The translations under genes and the position numbers were made by a program. Positions 32,471 through 41,078 of a stretch of 64,000 bases of DNA are shown here, one piece after another; positions within the stretch are counted from its first letter, which is position 1; each line of letters starts with the position of its first letter. The notes beneath the pieces are model-generated. The model worked only from the letters and a program-made list of their open reading frames with translations, had not been told where the DNA came from and ran no database searches. This DNA is from Micromonospora chokoriensis (GTDB taxonomy: Bacteria; Actinomycetota; Actinomycetes; Mycobacteriales; Micromonosporaceae), in the NCBI RefSeq assembly GCF_900091505.1, contig NZ_LT607409.1:4278001-4342000 (forward strand). The letters are read 5' to 3'.

Positions 32471-33490
32471 ATGCCGACCGACCCCCGACAGGTTCGCTCG
32501 ACCGCCCCGGCCGGCCGTACGCCGGTCGAGGTCGCCGCGGTGGGGGAGACGATGGTGGTGCTCTGCCCCGCCCCCGGTGAGCCGTTGGAGGACGCCGACC
32601 GGGTCGCCGTCTCGGTGGGCGGCGCGGAGTCCAACGTGGCCGGTTACCTGGCCCGCCTGGGGCATCAGGTCACCTGGGTGAGCCGCGTCGGCGACGACCC
32701 CTTCGGCCGGGCCGTGGTCCGGCACGTCGCCGCCGCCGGCGTCCAGGTGGACCAGGTGGTCGTCGACCCCACCGCCCCCACCGGCCTGTACCTCAAGGAC
32801 CCGGGTCCGGAGGGCACCGCCGTGCACTACTACCGGGCCGGGTCGGCGGCCTCCCGGATGGACCCGGGCACGCTCGCCGACCCGGGGCTGGCCGGTGCCC
32901 GTGTGCTGCACCTGTCCGGGATCACCCCGGCGCTCTCCGCGTCCTGCCGGGCGCTCGTCGAGCACGCGGTGACCGCCCGCCCGCTGACCGGCGCACTGGT
33001 CAGCTTCGACGTCAACCACCGGGCCCGGCTGTGGTCCGCCGAGCAGGCCGCACCGGTGCTGCGTGACCTCGCCGACCGGTGCGACCTGGTCTTCGTCGGT
33101 CAGGACGAGGCACAGACGCTGTGGGGCACCACCGACCCGGCGGCCGTACGCCGGCTGCTGCCCACCCCGGAGACGGTGGTGGTCAAGGACGGCGCGGTGG
33201 GCGCCACCACGTTGCGCCGCGACGCCGAGCCGGTCTTCGTACCCGCGCCCCGGGTGACTGTGGTCGAGCTGGTCGGCGCGGGAGACGCGTTCGCCGCCGG
33301 CTACCTGGCGGGTCTGCTGCGCGACCTCGACCCCGTGCGGCGGTTGCGCCTCGGTCACCTGATGGCCGCGCAGGCGTTGACCAGCAGCGGCGACAACGCC
33401 CCCGTCCCGCCGTGGGCCTGGTTCGAGGATCTGCTCGCCGCCCCCGTCGAGGCCTGGTCACCGCTCGACCTGACCGCCACCCCGGTCTGA
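32471..33490 (+). CDS. PfkB-family sugar kinase, probable 2-keto-3-deoxygluconate kinase
   Basis: A 339-aa ribokinase-fold kinase. VGGAESNVAGYLARLGHQVT is the substrate-lid region; the ATP/catalytic motif VELVGAGDAFAAGYLAGLL holds the catalytic Asp; FDVNHRARLWS is typical of KDG kinases. The next gene is KDPG aldolase, which strongly supports phosphorylation of 2-keto-3-deoxygluconate to KDPG. The ATG at 32471 or GTG at 32462 are both possible; GAGGA is better placed for the ATG. Confidence 0.87.
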   Translation: MPTDPRQVRSTAPAGRTPVEVAAVGETMVVLCPAPGEPLEDADRVAVSVGGAESNVAGYLARLGHQVTWVSRVGDDPFGRAVVRHVAAAGVQVDQVVVDPTAPTGLYLKDPGPEGTAVHYYRAGSAASRMDPGTLADPGLAGARVLHLSGITPALSASCRALVEHAVTARPLTGALVSFDVNHRARLWSAEQAAPVLRDLADRCDLVFVGQDEAQTLWGTTDPAAVRRLLPTPETVVVKDGAVGATTLRRDAEPVFVPAPRVTVVELVGAGDAFAAGYLAGLLRDLDPVRRLRLGHLMAAQALTSSGDNAPVPPWAWFEDLLAAPVEAWSPLDLTATPV

Positions 33491-33553
33491 GTCGTCGGGA
33501 TCCGGCCGGACCACCAGGCAACCGTTTCACCGCGACATCGGATGGAGTGCACC

Positions 33554-34168
33554 ATGACCACAGCGGACTTCGACCACATCTTCGGCGGCGCCCGGGTGAT
33601 GGCCATCCTGCGCGGCCTGCCGGTCGCCGAGACCGTCCGGCTCGCCGAGCGCGCCTGGGACCTCGGCATCGACGTGGTGGAGGTCCCGGTGGCCACCGCC
33701 GACGCGGTGCCGGCGCTGCGCGCCGCCGTCGAGGCGGGTGCCGACCGTGGCCGCATCGTCGGCGCGGGCACCGTGCTCGACGTCGAGCAGGTCGCCGCCT
33801 CGGCCGACGCGGGTGCCGCGTTCACCGTCGCGCCCGGCCTGGACCTGGCGATCGCCGACGCCGCTGCGGCGCGGGGCCTGCCGCACCTGCCCGGTGTGGC
33901 CACCCCCACGGAGGCCCAGCAGGCGCTGCGGCACGGCCTCACCTGGCTCAAGGCGTTCCCCGCGATCACCCTCGGCCCGGCCTGGTTCAAGGCTCTCGCC
34001 GGCCCGCTGCCCCAGTTGCGCTTCGTCGCGACCGGCGGCCTCGACGCGGGCAACGCCGCCCCGTTCCTGCAAGCCGGCGTACGGGTGGTGGCGGTCGGGT
34101 CGGCCCTGTCCGACCCGACCCAGCTCGACCACCTCGCCGAGCTGGCCCTCAAGCCCCCAACCCCGTAA
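33554..34168 (+). CDS. eda: KDPG aldolase
   Basis: A 204-aa class I aldolase that splits 2-keto-3-deoxy-6-phosphogluconate into pyruvate and glyceraldehyde 3-phosphate. The acid/base Glu in VVEVPVAT and the Schiff-base Lys in LTWLKAFPA match the family, as does VGAGTVLDVEQV. The ATG at 33554 follows GGAG at good spacing. It lies 63 bp after the kinase gene, forming a two-gene lower Entner-Doudoroff/uronate branch. No uronate dehydratase is in the window. Confidence 0.92.
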   Translation: MTTADFDHIFGGARVMAILRGLPVAETVRLAERAWDLGIDVVEVPVATADAVPALRAAVEAGADRGRIVGAGTVLDVEQVAASADAGAAFTVAPGLDLAIADAAAARGLPHLPGVATPTEAQQALRHGLTWLKAFPAITLGPAWFKALAGPLPQLRFVATGGLDAGNAAPFLQAGVRVVAVGSALSDPTQLDHLAELALKPPTP

Positions 34169-34200
34169 CCCCCAACCCCGGCCCCGGCCCACCCTCGCCC

Positions 34201-34276
34201 CGTCGATCATGGACTTGTGGTGGGTTCGAAAGCCACATCTGACCTGATCTCGGGCACCACAACTCCATGATCGACG
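34201..34276. repeat. Palindromic intergenic element, copy 2
   Basis: A 22-bp left arm at 34201-34222 is matched at 21 of 22 positions by the inverted right arm at 34255-34276; key blocks are GATCATGGA and TTGTGGTG. The 32-bp interior is not strongly paired. The outer parts match the element at 12251-12322. It lies just downstream of the KDPG aldolase gene. Confidence 0.85.
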
Positions 34277-34400
34277 GAGTGGGGGGTGGGGTGGCGGGTT
34301 TGTGCCATGGCTCAAACGCGCCGCGGGTTGGTGGGGGACGAGAGGTGGGCGTGGCGTCGATGCTGTGCTGCGTACCACTTCTCGACACAAAGAGGTCATC

Positions 34401-37400
34401 TTGGCTCTGTCTCGCCGGCGTCGCCGATCCGGGCTGATCGCCCTCGGCGCCGCCCTCACCCTGGCGGCCGGGTTCACCCCACCCGCCGCGGGGGCGTCCG
34501 CCGCCCCGCCCACCAGCCCCGAACGCCCGCTCGGGACTCCTCCCGCCGCCGCCGGACGCGCGTCGACCGTCACCCTGATCACCGGTGACACGGTCACCGT
34601 CACCACCGGCGCGGACGGCAGCACCGTCTCGACCGTGCGCCGGCCGGACGGCAGCACGCCGAGCTTCCACCGCACCGTGCTCGACGGCGACACCTACGTC
34701 TACCCGGACACGGCGCTGTCGTACGTCACGAGCGGTGTGCTGGACCGGCAGCTGTTCAACGTCACCGACCTCATCGCCGACGGGTACGACGACGCGCACA
34801 CCGACCAGTTGCCGCTGATCGTCACCATGACCGACGCGGCGGCCCGGGCCCGCACCCGACCCACAGTGGACGGTGCCACGCTGGTCCGACCGTTGGACAG
34901 CGTGCAGGGCGCGGCGCTGACCCGCGAGCGTTCCACCGCCGGCCGGTTCTGGGCCGCGCTGACGGCCGGTGCCGCCCGCCGCACGGGCGACGCCCCGGTC
35001 CTGGCCAACGGCATCGCCAAGGTGTGGCTGGACGGTCGGGTGCACGCCGACCTGGCCGAGTCCACCGCGCAGATCGGCGCGCCGAAGCTGTGGGCCGAGG
35101 GGAACACCGCGGCCGGTGTCGACGTCGCGGTGCTCGATTCCGGCGCGGACGCCGAGCACCCGGACCTCGCCGGTCAGATCGCCGCGTCCAGCAGCTTCGT
35201 GCCGTCGGAGCCCGACATCCTCGACTACAAGGGCCACGGCACCCACGTCGCCTCGACGATCGCCGGCACCGGCGCGGCCTCCGGCGGTGTCGAGAAGGGC
35301 GTCGCCCCCGGCGCCCGGTTGCACGTCGGCAAGGTTCTCAACAGCGAGGGCAGTGGACAGGACTCCTGGATCATCGCGGGCATGGAGTGGGCGGCCCGGG
35401 AGCAGAAGGCCCGGGTCGTCAGCATGAGCCTGGGCGGTGAGGCCACCGACGGCAGCGACCCGATGAGCCAGGCGGTCGACCGCCTCAGCGCCGAGACCGG
35501 CGCGCTCTTCGTGATCGCGGCCGGCAACAGCGGCCCGGCGAGCATCGGCAGCCCCGGTGCCGCCAATTCCGCGCTGACCGTCGGTGCGGTCGACGCCACC
35601 GACCACCTGGCTGACTTCTCCAGCCAGGGCCCGCGTGCGGGCGACGGTGGCCTCAAGCCCGAGGTCACCGCCCCCGGTGTGGACATCCTGGCGGCCCGTT
35701 CCCACCTGGTGCGCGGCGGCTCGGGGGACTACACGCTGATGAGCGGCACGTCGATGGCCACTCCGCACGTGGCCGGCACGGCCGCGTTGGTCGCCGCCGC
35801 GCACCCCGACTGGACCGGTCAGCGGATCAAGGAGGCGCTGGTCAGCACCGTCAAGGCCACCCCCGGGTACACCCCGTACCAGGCCGGTGCCGGCCGGGTG
35901 GACGCGGTCGCCGCCGCGCACGCCACCGTCTTCGCCACCCCGAGCGCCTACTCCGGTTTCCAGGGCTGGCCGCAGCAGCCGGGATCGACCGTCGACCGGA
36001 CGGTCACCTACACCAACGTCGGCGGCGCGCCGGTCACCCTGAAGCTGGCCGTCGACGCGGCCACCGCACCGGCCGGCCTCTTCGCCCTCTCCGCCGACAC
36101 GGTCACCGTGCCGGCCGGCGGCACCGCCACCGTGACGGCGACGGCGGCGTACGACAAGCTGCCGGTGGAGAAGCAGGTCAGTGGCATGATCGTCGCCACC
36201 GACGACGCCGGGACGGTCCGTGGCCGCACCCTGATCGGGGCGGGCAAGGAGGGCCAGCGGCAGAACCTGACGCTCGTCGCGAAGGACCGCGACGGTAAGC
36301 CACTCGCCGGCAAGGTCATCCTCACCACCGACGGTCTGTTCACCGCCGTGGACCTGCCCGAGAGCGGCACCGCCACACTGCGGCTGCCGGTGGCCACCTG
36401 GTCCGGCTGGATCTCCGCCGACGTGCGCGGCGTGCACGGGCCGCGTTCCAAGGGCATGGCGATGCTCAGCTTCACCGACGTCACACTGGACCGCGACCGC
36501 ACCGTCACCCTCGACGGACGGGGTGCCCGGCAGGTGCGGGCCGTCGTGCCGCAGGAGGCCACCGCCACGTCGTTGCGGATGGACATCCACCGGTCCTCCG
36601 GGGCCAGTCTCACCGAGAGCCAGGTGCTGCCCGACGACTCGTACGACAGCATGTGGGCGTTGCCGACGGGCCGTAAGGTCACCGACGGCGAGTTCGAGTT
36701 CGGTGCCCGGTGGCGCCTCGAACAGCCGGCGTTGACCGTCTCGGCCGGCGGCCGCTCGTACGACGATCTGATGGTGAAGCGTTCGACCCCGGCGCTGCCG
36801 GCCGGTCGTCACCAGCTGGACGCGGTCTACGTCGCCGACGCGTCGGCGGCCGGATTGGCGAAGCGGCCGGTCCGGGACCGGGCCGTGGTGGTCCGGCGCA
36901 GCGACACAGTGGACATCGCCACCCAGGCGCAGGCCGCCGCCGCGGCCGGAGCCAAGCTGCTGCTGGTCGTCAACGACGGTGTCGGGCGGCTCCAGCCGTG
37001 GGACGAGTTCGTGTGGAGCCCGGAGAACCCCGCCCCGGTGACCGTCGCCACCGTGGGCGCCGACGAGGGTGACCAACTCATCGCCTCGGTGCAGCACGGT
37101 CCGGTGCGGCTGACCGTCGAGTCGCACCCGGAGACCAGCTACCTGTACGACGTGGCGCACCACTGGACCGGCGCGGTGCCGGGCGACGTCACCTACCGGC
37201 CGGCGAAGCGGGACCTGGCCCGGGTGGACGTGGAGTTCCGCAACTACCGGCAGGGCAAGGCGTTGGAGTTCCGCACCGACATCTGGCGGGGTTGGGCGTC
37301 GAGCAACCAGGAGACCGCCCCGGCGCAGGGCCGGCGCACCGACTGGGTGAGCGCCGACCAGCGGTGGGTCGACGACGCGTACATCGTCGGTGAGACCGGG

Positions 37401-38114
37401 CAGCACCTGATGGGGGTGACCGCGTACCCGGCGGGCAAGCCGAGCGCCGTCACCTGGTTCGGCCCGATCCAGCGCCCCCGGATGGGTGGGAGCTACACGC
37501 CCGTGCGGTACCTGGACACCGTCTACCTGCCCGCTCCCGGCTGGGGCGACGGTGGTGGTCACATCGGTGACGCGTACGCCAACTTCGACATGGTCAACCG
37601 GACCACCCTCTACCAGGGGGACAAGGAGCTGAGGTGGGGCAACGCCGAGTACCTCCAGGTCGCCGGCCTGGCTGAGCAGCGACTGCCGTACCGGCTGGTG
37701 GTGGAGAACGACCGCGCCGCCTGGACCAACCCGTACTCGCGGAAGACCCGCACCGAGTGGGGCTTCAGCTCGGCGGTCACCGGGGAGGAGTCGGCGGAGG
37801 TGCTGCCGATGATCCAGTTGGACTACCGGGTGGACATCGACCGGGACGGAAAGGCGTCGCGGCGCGCGCCGCTCACCGTTGTCGCGTCGCACCTGCCCGA
37901 GGTCTCCGGCACGGTCGGCGCGGTCACCGTCGAGGTGTCCTACGACGACGGCGCGACCTGGCAGAAGCCGCGTCTGACCCGGCACGGCGACGGGTGGCGT
38001 CTGTCGCTGGCCGCGCCGGCGAAGGCCGGCTTCGTCAGCCTGCGGACCACCGCGCGCGACGCCGCCGGCAACACCGTGGACCAGAGCATCACCCGGGCGT
38101 TCGGCCTGCGCTGA
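34401..38114 (+). CDS. Large secreted subtilisin-like serine protease (S8)
   Basis: 1237 aa from a TTG start. Signal peptide RRRRRSGLIALGAALTLAAG within residues 3-25. A propeptide runs to about residue 215. Catalytic domain at about 220-520: Asp246 (VAVLDSGAD), His279 (GHGTHVAST), Ser451 (GTSMATPHVAG). A long C-terminal region of over 700 residues has beta-sandwich-like repeats and ends with VTVEVSYDDGATWQKPRLTR. The TTG at 34401 is chosen because AAAGAGGT precedes it and the signal peptide then begins at the N-terminus; the ATG at 34302 would put 33 extra residues before it. Confidence 0.88.
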   Translation: MALSRRRRRSGLIALGAALTLAAGFTPPAAGASAAPPTSPERPLGTPPAAAGRASTVTLITGDTVTVTTGADGSTVSTVRRPDGSTPSFHRTVLDGDTYVYPDTALSYVTSGVLDRQLFNVTDLIADGYDDAHTDQLPLIVTMTDAAARARTRPTVDGATLVRPLDSVQGAALTRERSTAGRFWAALTAGAARRTGDAPVLANGIAKVWLDGRVHADLAESTAQIGAPKLWAEGNTAAGVDVAVLDSGADAEHPDLAGQIAASSSFVPSEPDILDYKGHGTHVASTIAGTGAASGGVEKGVAPGARLHVGKVLNSEGSGQDSWIIAGMEWAAREQKARVVSMSLGGEATDGSDPMSQAVDRLSAETGALFVIAAGNSGPASIGSPGAANSALTVGAVDATDHLADFSSQGPRAGDGGLKPEVTAPGVDILAARSHLVRGGSGDYTLMSGTSMATPHVAGTAALVAAAHPDWTGQRIKEALVSTVKATPGYTPYQAGAGRVDAVAAAHATVFATPSAYSGFQGWPQQPGSTVDRTVTYTNVGGAPVTLKLAVDAATAPAGLFALSADTVTVPAGGTATVTATAAYDKLPVEKQVSGMIVATDDAGTVRGRTLIGAGKEGQRQNLTLVAKDRDGKPLAGKVILTTDGLFTAVDLPESGTATLRLPVATWSGWISADVRGVHGPRSKGMAMLSFTDVTLDRDRTVTLDGRGARQVRAVVPQEATATSLRMDIHRSSGASLTESQVLPDDSYDSMWALPTGRKVTDGEFEFGARWRLEQPALTVSAGGRSYDDLMVKRSTPALPAGRHQLDAVYVADASAAGLAKRPVRDRAVVVRRSDTVDIATQAQAAAAAGAKLLLVVNDGVGRLQPWDEFVWSPENPAPVTVATVGADEGDQLIASVQHGPVRLTVESHPETSYLYDVAHHWTGAVPGDVTYRPAKRDLARVDVEFRNYRQGKALEFRTDIWRGWASSNQETAPAQGRRTDWVSADQRWVDDAYIVGETGQHLMGVTAYPAGKPSAVTWFGPIQRPRMGGSYTPVRYLDTVYLPAPGWGDGGGHIGDAYANFDMVNRTTLYQGDKELRWGNAEYLQVAGLAEQRLPYRLVVENDRAAWTNPYSRKTRTEWGFSSAVTGEESAEVLPMIQLDYRVDIDRDGKASRRAPLTVVASHLPEVSGTVGAVTVEVSYDDGATWQKPRLTRHGDGWRLSLAAPAKAGFVSLRTTARDAAGNTVDQSITRAFGLR

Positions 38115-38127
38115 CGCCACGGTCACT

Positions 38128-38168
38128 GGCCGCCGGTCGGACTGCCTCACGCAGCCCGACCGGCGGCC
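38128..38168. terminator. Bidirectional terminator hairpin
   Basis: GGCCGCCGGTCGG (38128-38140) is perfectly inverted at 38156-38168 with a 15-base loop. It sits in the 62-bp gap between two convergent genes and can serve both. Confidence 0.8.
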
Positions 38169-38176
38169 GGCCCGTT

Positions 38177-38725
38177 TCAGCCCCCCGGTCGGTCCAGGAA
38201 GAGTAGGCGGGCGCGCTTCTCCGGCAGGTCGATCAGGGGTCCGGGCCGGAATCCGGTACGCAGGAACCGGTTGATGGCCCGCTCGTTGCGGGCGTCCGGC
38301 TCGATCACGACCCGCCGCCGGTCCGGGTCGGCGAGGACGAAGTCGAGGATCGCGCCGAACAGCGCGCCGGTGAACCCGCGTTCGACAGTTGTCGGGGGCC
38401 CGACGAGCAGGTGGACCCCGACGTCGCCGGGGCGTACGTCGTAGCACTCGCCGACCGGGTCCGCCTCGGGCTGGTAGGTCTGCGCCAACGCGGCCGGCAC
38501 CCCGTCGCGGTGCACCAGGTACGCGTGGTGCGTGACCAGCGAGTCCAGGTACGCGTAGATCTCGCGCACCCGTTCGCGGCTCGCCTCCCGCATCCCCCAG
38601 AAACGGGCCCGGTCCTGCGTGACCCAGGCGTGCAGCAGGTCGACGTCCTCGTCCGGCCGCACCGGGCGGATGGTGACCGTCCCGAATCCGTCGACCTCGC
38701 TGTGGTGGTGGCGATCAGTGCTCAT
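38177..38725 (-). CDS. Siderophore-type GNAT acyltransferase, DesC-like paralogue
   Basis: A 182-aa acetyltransferase of the IucB/RhbD/DesC class. VTIRPVRPDEDVDLLHAWVT, RARFWGM, GDVGVHLLVGPP and RRVVIEPDARNERAINRFLR align segment by segment with DesC in this window (HSWVTHPKAAFWLM, GDVGMHFLCAP, VVVEPDVRNTAVHALN). It overlaps the end of the penicillin-acylase-like gene by 11 bases and is cotranscribed with it, divergent from desABCD. It may acylate N-hydroxycadaverine or a related amine with a different acyl-CoA. Role inferred from context. Confidence 0.82.
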   Translation of the reverse strand: MSTDRHHHSEVDGFGTVTIRPVRPDEDVDLLHAWVTQDRARFWGMREASRERVREIYAYLDSLVTHHAYLVHRDGVPAALAQTYQPEADPVGECYDVRPGDVGVHLLVGPPTTVERGFTGALFGAILDFVLADPDRRRVVIEPDARNERAINRFLRTGFRPGPLIDLPEKRARLLFLDRPGG

Positions 38726-40769
38726 CCGGCTCCTCGACGAGTCGGTCCCAGTCGGTGACGATCGGCAGCAGGTCGCCCGCCAGCCACGCGGGGCTCTGGT
38801 CGGCGTGGTGCGTGTCGCCGGGCACCCCGCACGCGCCCAGCGGCACCACCCAGCGGCTGTCGTCGCGCCGCGCCAGATCCCAGACGAAACGCGCCGCCGG
38901 CCCCCGGAAACACCAGTGGGTGACCCCGGGGACGCTGGACGTGGACAGCACACAGTCGTGGTCGCCGTCGAGGCGGGGGCCGGGGCCGGCGTCCGGGTCG
39001 GGCAGCGCCCGCCAGGCCGCCAACCGGTGCAGGTCCCCCCAGCGCGCCGGCCCGGCCGTCGCCTCGGCGACCTGCTCGGCCGCCGCGCGCACCACCGCCG
39101 CCGGGTCCACGCCGGGCAGCGCACGTCCCCCGAGCAGGTGCTCCAGCGCGTAACCGACGCGCGGCGTCACCGCCAACCAGGGCGCTAACACCTCGGGGTA
39201 CGCGGGCGGCTCGGCCAGCGCGGCCAGCGCCGGGTGCGCGGCGATCCGCCGTACGACAGCTGTCCGCAGTGTGGCGAAGGCCGCCGCGTCGACGCTGTCG
39301 GCGGTCATCCGTCGGTCCCAGCGCAGCAGCCGGTCCCGCAGCGCGGCGGCCTCCGGGCTGAGCCCGTCGACCTCGGCCAGCACCGTCAGCAGTGGCCCGG
39401 CCGAGCCCAGGTACGTGTCGGTGTGCACGGTGGCCATCCCGTCGGCCGTCCAGCCCTGCCCGGCGTCGAGCAGGTCGGCGATGCGGCGTGCCCGGTGCGG
39501 CGCGGCGAACTCCACGCCCAGCGGCGTCGCCAGGCCACGCTCGTTGGCCATCACCGCCCGACCGGTCACCTCGGCGCGGGGCATCGGCGCGTACCACCCC
39601 TGCCAGGTGTACGCGTCGTCCCACCCGGGGACGACCCGCCGGCCGTTGTCCGGATGGCGTACCGGGACCGTCCCGGCGACCCGGTGCAGCAGCCCTCCGG
39701 CGGTGTCCGCCGCCTGCACCACGTTGACCGGCTCCACCCAGTGCCGCAGCGCGTGGTCCACATCGGTCACGGTGCGGGCGCGCAGCAGCTCCGGCAGCGC
39801 CGCGAAACCCAGCTCGGCGCGGACCCTGGGCGGGTAGCGCAGGCTGATCGCCGCCTCGTCGCCGGGTCCGCCGACGATCACCGGACCCCGGTCGGTCTCC
39901 AGCACCTCGACCTCGACCGGCTCCGCCCCGGCCACCTCGATCGTCTCGACGTGGCGGTGCACGGACCGCCAGCCGTCCGGGCCGAGCGCCTGCACCTGCC
40001 CGTCCTGGCGGCGCAGCCGCTCGGCGTACAGGTCCTGGTAGTCGGCCATCGCGTTGGTGATCGCCCAGGCCGCCGCCCCGGTGTGCCCGAAGTGCGCGAT
40101 GCCCGGGACACCGGGCACCGCCAGCCCGATGACGTCGTACTCCGGGCAGGCCAGCCGGATCTGCTGGTAGACGCCCGGGTCCTCGATGAACCGGTGCGGG
40201 TCGCCGGCGAGCAGCGCGCCCCCGGTGCCGGTGCGGTCGGCGGTGAGCAGCCACCCGTTGCTGCCGGCGACGGTCGGTACGTCGGTGGCGAACGCGTCGA
40301 CCAGGTCCGGGCCGAGCCGCTGTGCCACGTGTTCGCGCCACAGCTTGCCGGGGAACCCGGCGAACAGGATGTGGTGGCCCAGCCAGACGGCGAGCGGGGT
40401 CCACGGCTCCCACCGGCCGGGGCTCAGCCCGGTGGCGGCGAACTCCGGCGCGCGGGCCGCCCCGGCGGCGAGGCCGTCGTTGACCCCGTCGACGTACGCG
40501 CCCACCCACTTCGCGGTCGCCGGGTCGAGCGCGGCGTGGCAGCGACGCGCGGTGTCGTCGAGTCGTACCCGTCGGGCGAACCGGTCCCAGTCGAGCGCGT
40601 CGATGCCGAGGAACGCCGCGCTGGTGCCCTGGGACCGGTGCCGTTCCACCTCGATCTGCCAGGCTCGGTCGTACGCTGTCACCCGCCCCTGGGCCGCCGC
40701 CAGCGCCAGGGGGTCATCGGCCCGCAGGTGCGGAACGCCCCAGGGGTCGCGGAAACGTTCGGCGCTCAT
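38715..40769 (-). CDS. Penicillin-acylase-like Ntn hydrolase
   Basis: A 684-aa S45 family protein. The autocatalytic cleavage and nucleophile site is VAGSNGWLL, with Ser170 becoming the new N-terminal nucleophile. The alpha chain starts RDPWGVPHLRADDPLALAAA, and the beta chain has the Asn-containing HRAVMANER-type region (GRAVMANERGLA). No signal peptide is present at the ATG at 40769, so it appears cytoplasmic. It shares the regulatory region with desABCD, which points to hydrolysis or exchange of an amide bond in desferrioxamine-type siderophores. Ferrioxamine processing is the best guess, not shown by sequence alone. Confidence 0.85.
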   Translation of the reverse strand: MSAERFRDPWGVPHLRADDPLALAAAQGRVTAYDRAWQIEVERHRSQGTSAAFLGIDALDWDRFARRVRLDDTARRCHAALDPATAKWVGAYVDGVNDGLAAGAARAPEFAATGLSPGRWEPWTPLAVWLGHHILFAGFPGKLWREHVAQRLGPDLVDAFATDVPTVAGSNGWLLTADRTGTGGALLAGDPHRFIEDPGVYQQIRLACPEYDVIGLAVPGVPGIAHFGHTGAAAWAITNAMADYQDLYAERLRRQDGQVQALGPDGWRSVHRHVETIEVAGAEPVEVEVLETDRGPVIVGGPGDEAAISLRYPPRVRAELGFAALPELLRARTVTDVDHALRHWVEPVNVVQAADTAGGLLHRVAGTVPVRHPDNGRRVVPGWDDAYTWQGWYAPMPRAEVTGRAVMANERGLATPLGVEFAAPHRARRIADLLDAGQGWTADGMATVHTDTYLGSAGPLLTVLAEVDGLSPEAAALRDRLLRWDRRMTADSVDAAAFATLRTAVVRRIAAHPALAALAEPPAYPEVLAPWLAVTPRVGYALEHLLGGRALPGVDPAAVVRAAAEQVAEATAGPARWGDLHRLAAWRALPDPDAGPGPRLDGDHDCVLSTSSVPGVTHWCFRGPAARFVWDLARRDDSRWVVPLGACGVPGDTHHADQSPAWLAGDLLPIVTDWDRLVEEPDEH

Positions 40770-40942
40770 GCTGGCCGCCGGGCGGTGGTGGCGGAAGGCA
40801 GATCGGCGCGTGCCGCCTGGTGAGGGGGGTGGGCCGGGGTGGGGGCCGTGCCCGAGGTGGGCACCGATGGTGCCGGTCTGGTCACGGTGGGTGTGGCGTC
40901 CAGTGTGGGCTCCGGGGATTCGTAGGACTCGGCGAACCGCTG

Positions 40943-40972
40943 TTGACAATATCGGAGGTTAGGCTAACCTAA
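40943..40972 (+). promoter_or_regulatory. desA promoter with IdeR/DmdR iron box
   Basis: TTGACA (40943-40948) is followed after 16 bases by TAACCT. Covering that -10 is the 19-bp box GGAGGTTAGGCTAACCTAA (40954-40972), close to the actinobacterial iron-box consensus TTAGGTTAGGCTAACCTAA. Iron-loaded repressor here would block the promoter. The divergent penicillin-acylase gene starts about 185 bp away and could be under the same control. Confidence 0.9.
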
Positions 40973-41007
40973 CTCAGCCCCGCCAAGAAGGTCAGCTGAA
41001 CGGCGGC

Positions 41008-41046
41008 ACCGCCCCCGAGGCGCGCGAGCGCCCGGGGCGGTCTTTG
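41008..41046 (+). promoter_or_regulatory. Hairpin followed by T-rich tract in desA leader
   Basis: ACCGCCCC (41008-41015) pairs with GGGGCGGT (41034-41041), with inner GGCG/CGCC pairing, and is directly followed by TCTTT. It lies in the 5' leader, 33 bp before the desA GTG. The shape is that of an intrinsic terminator, so it may attenuate the operon in addition to iron control. I see no leader peptide. Confidence 0.5.
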
Positions 41047-41078
41047 GCTGCCCTCGTCGAGAACGTGGAAGGACACCC

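Noticed and set aside
34149..38447. Very long open frame on the minus strand (1432 codons) opposite the large subtilase
   Set aside because: It mirrors a gene with signal peptide, catalytic triad and good codon pattern. Low-complexity Arg/Gly/Val/His composition shows it is a shadow of high GC in the third codon position.
40770..40942. Possible riboswitch in the divergent des control region
   Set aside because: No conserved core of a known class is seen; the iron box explains regulation.
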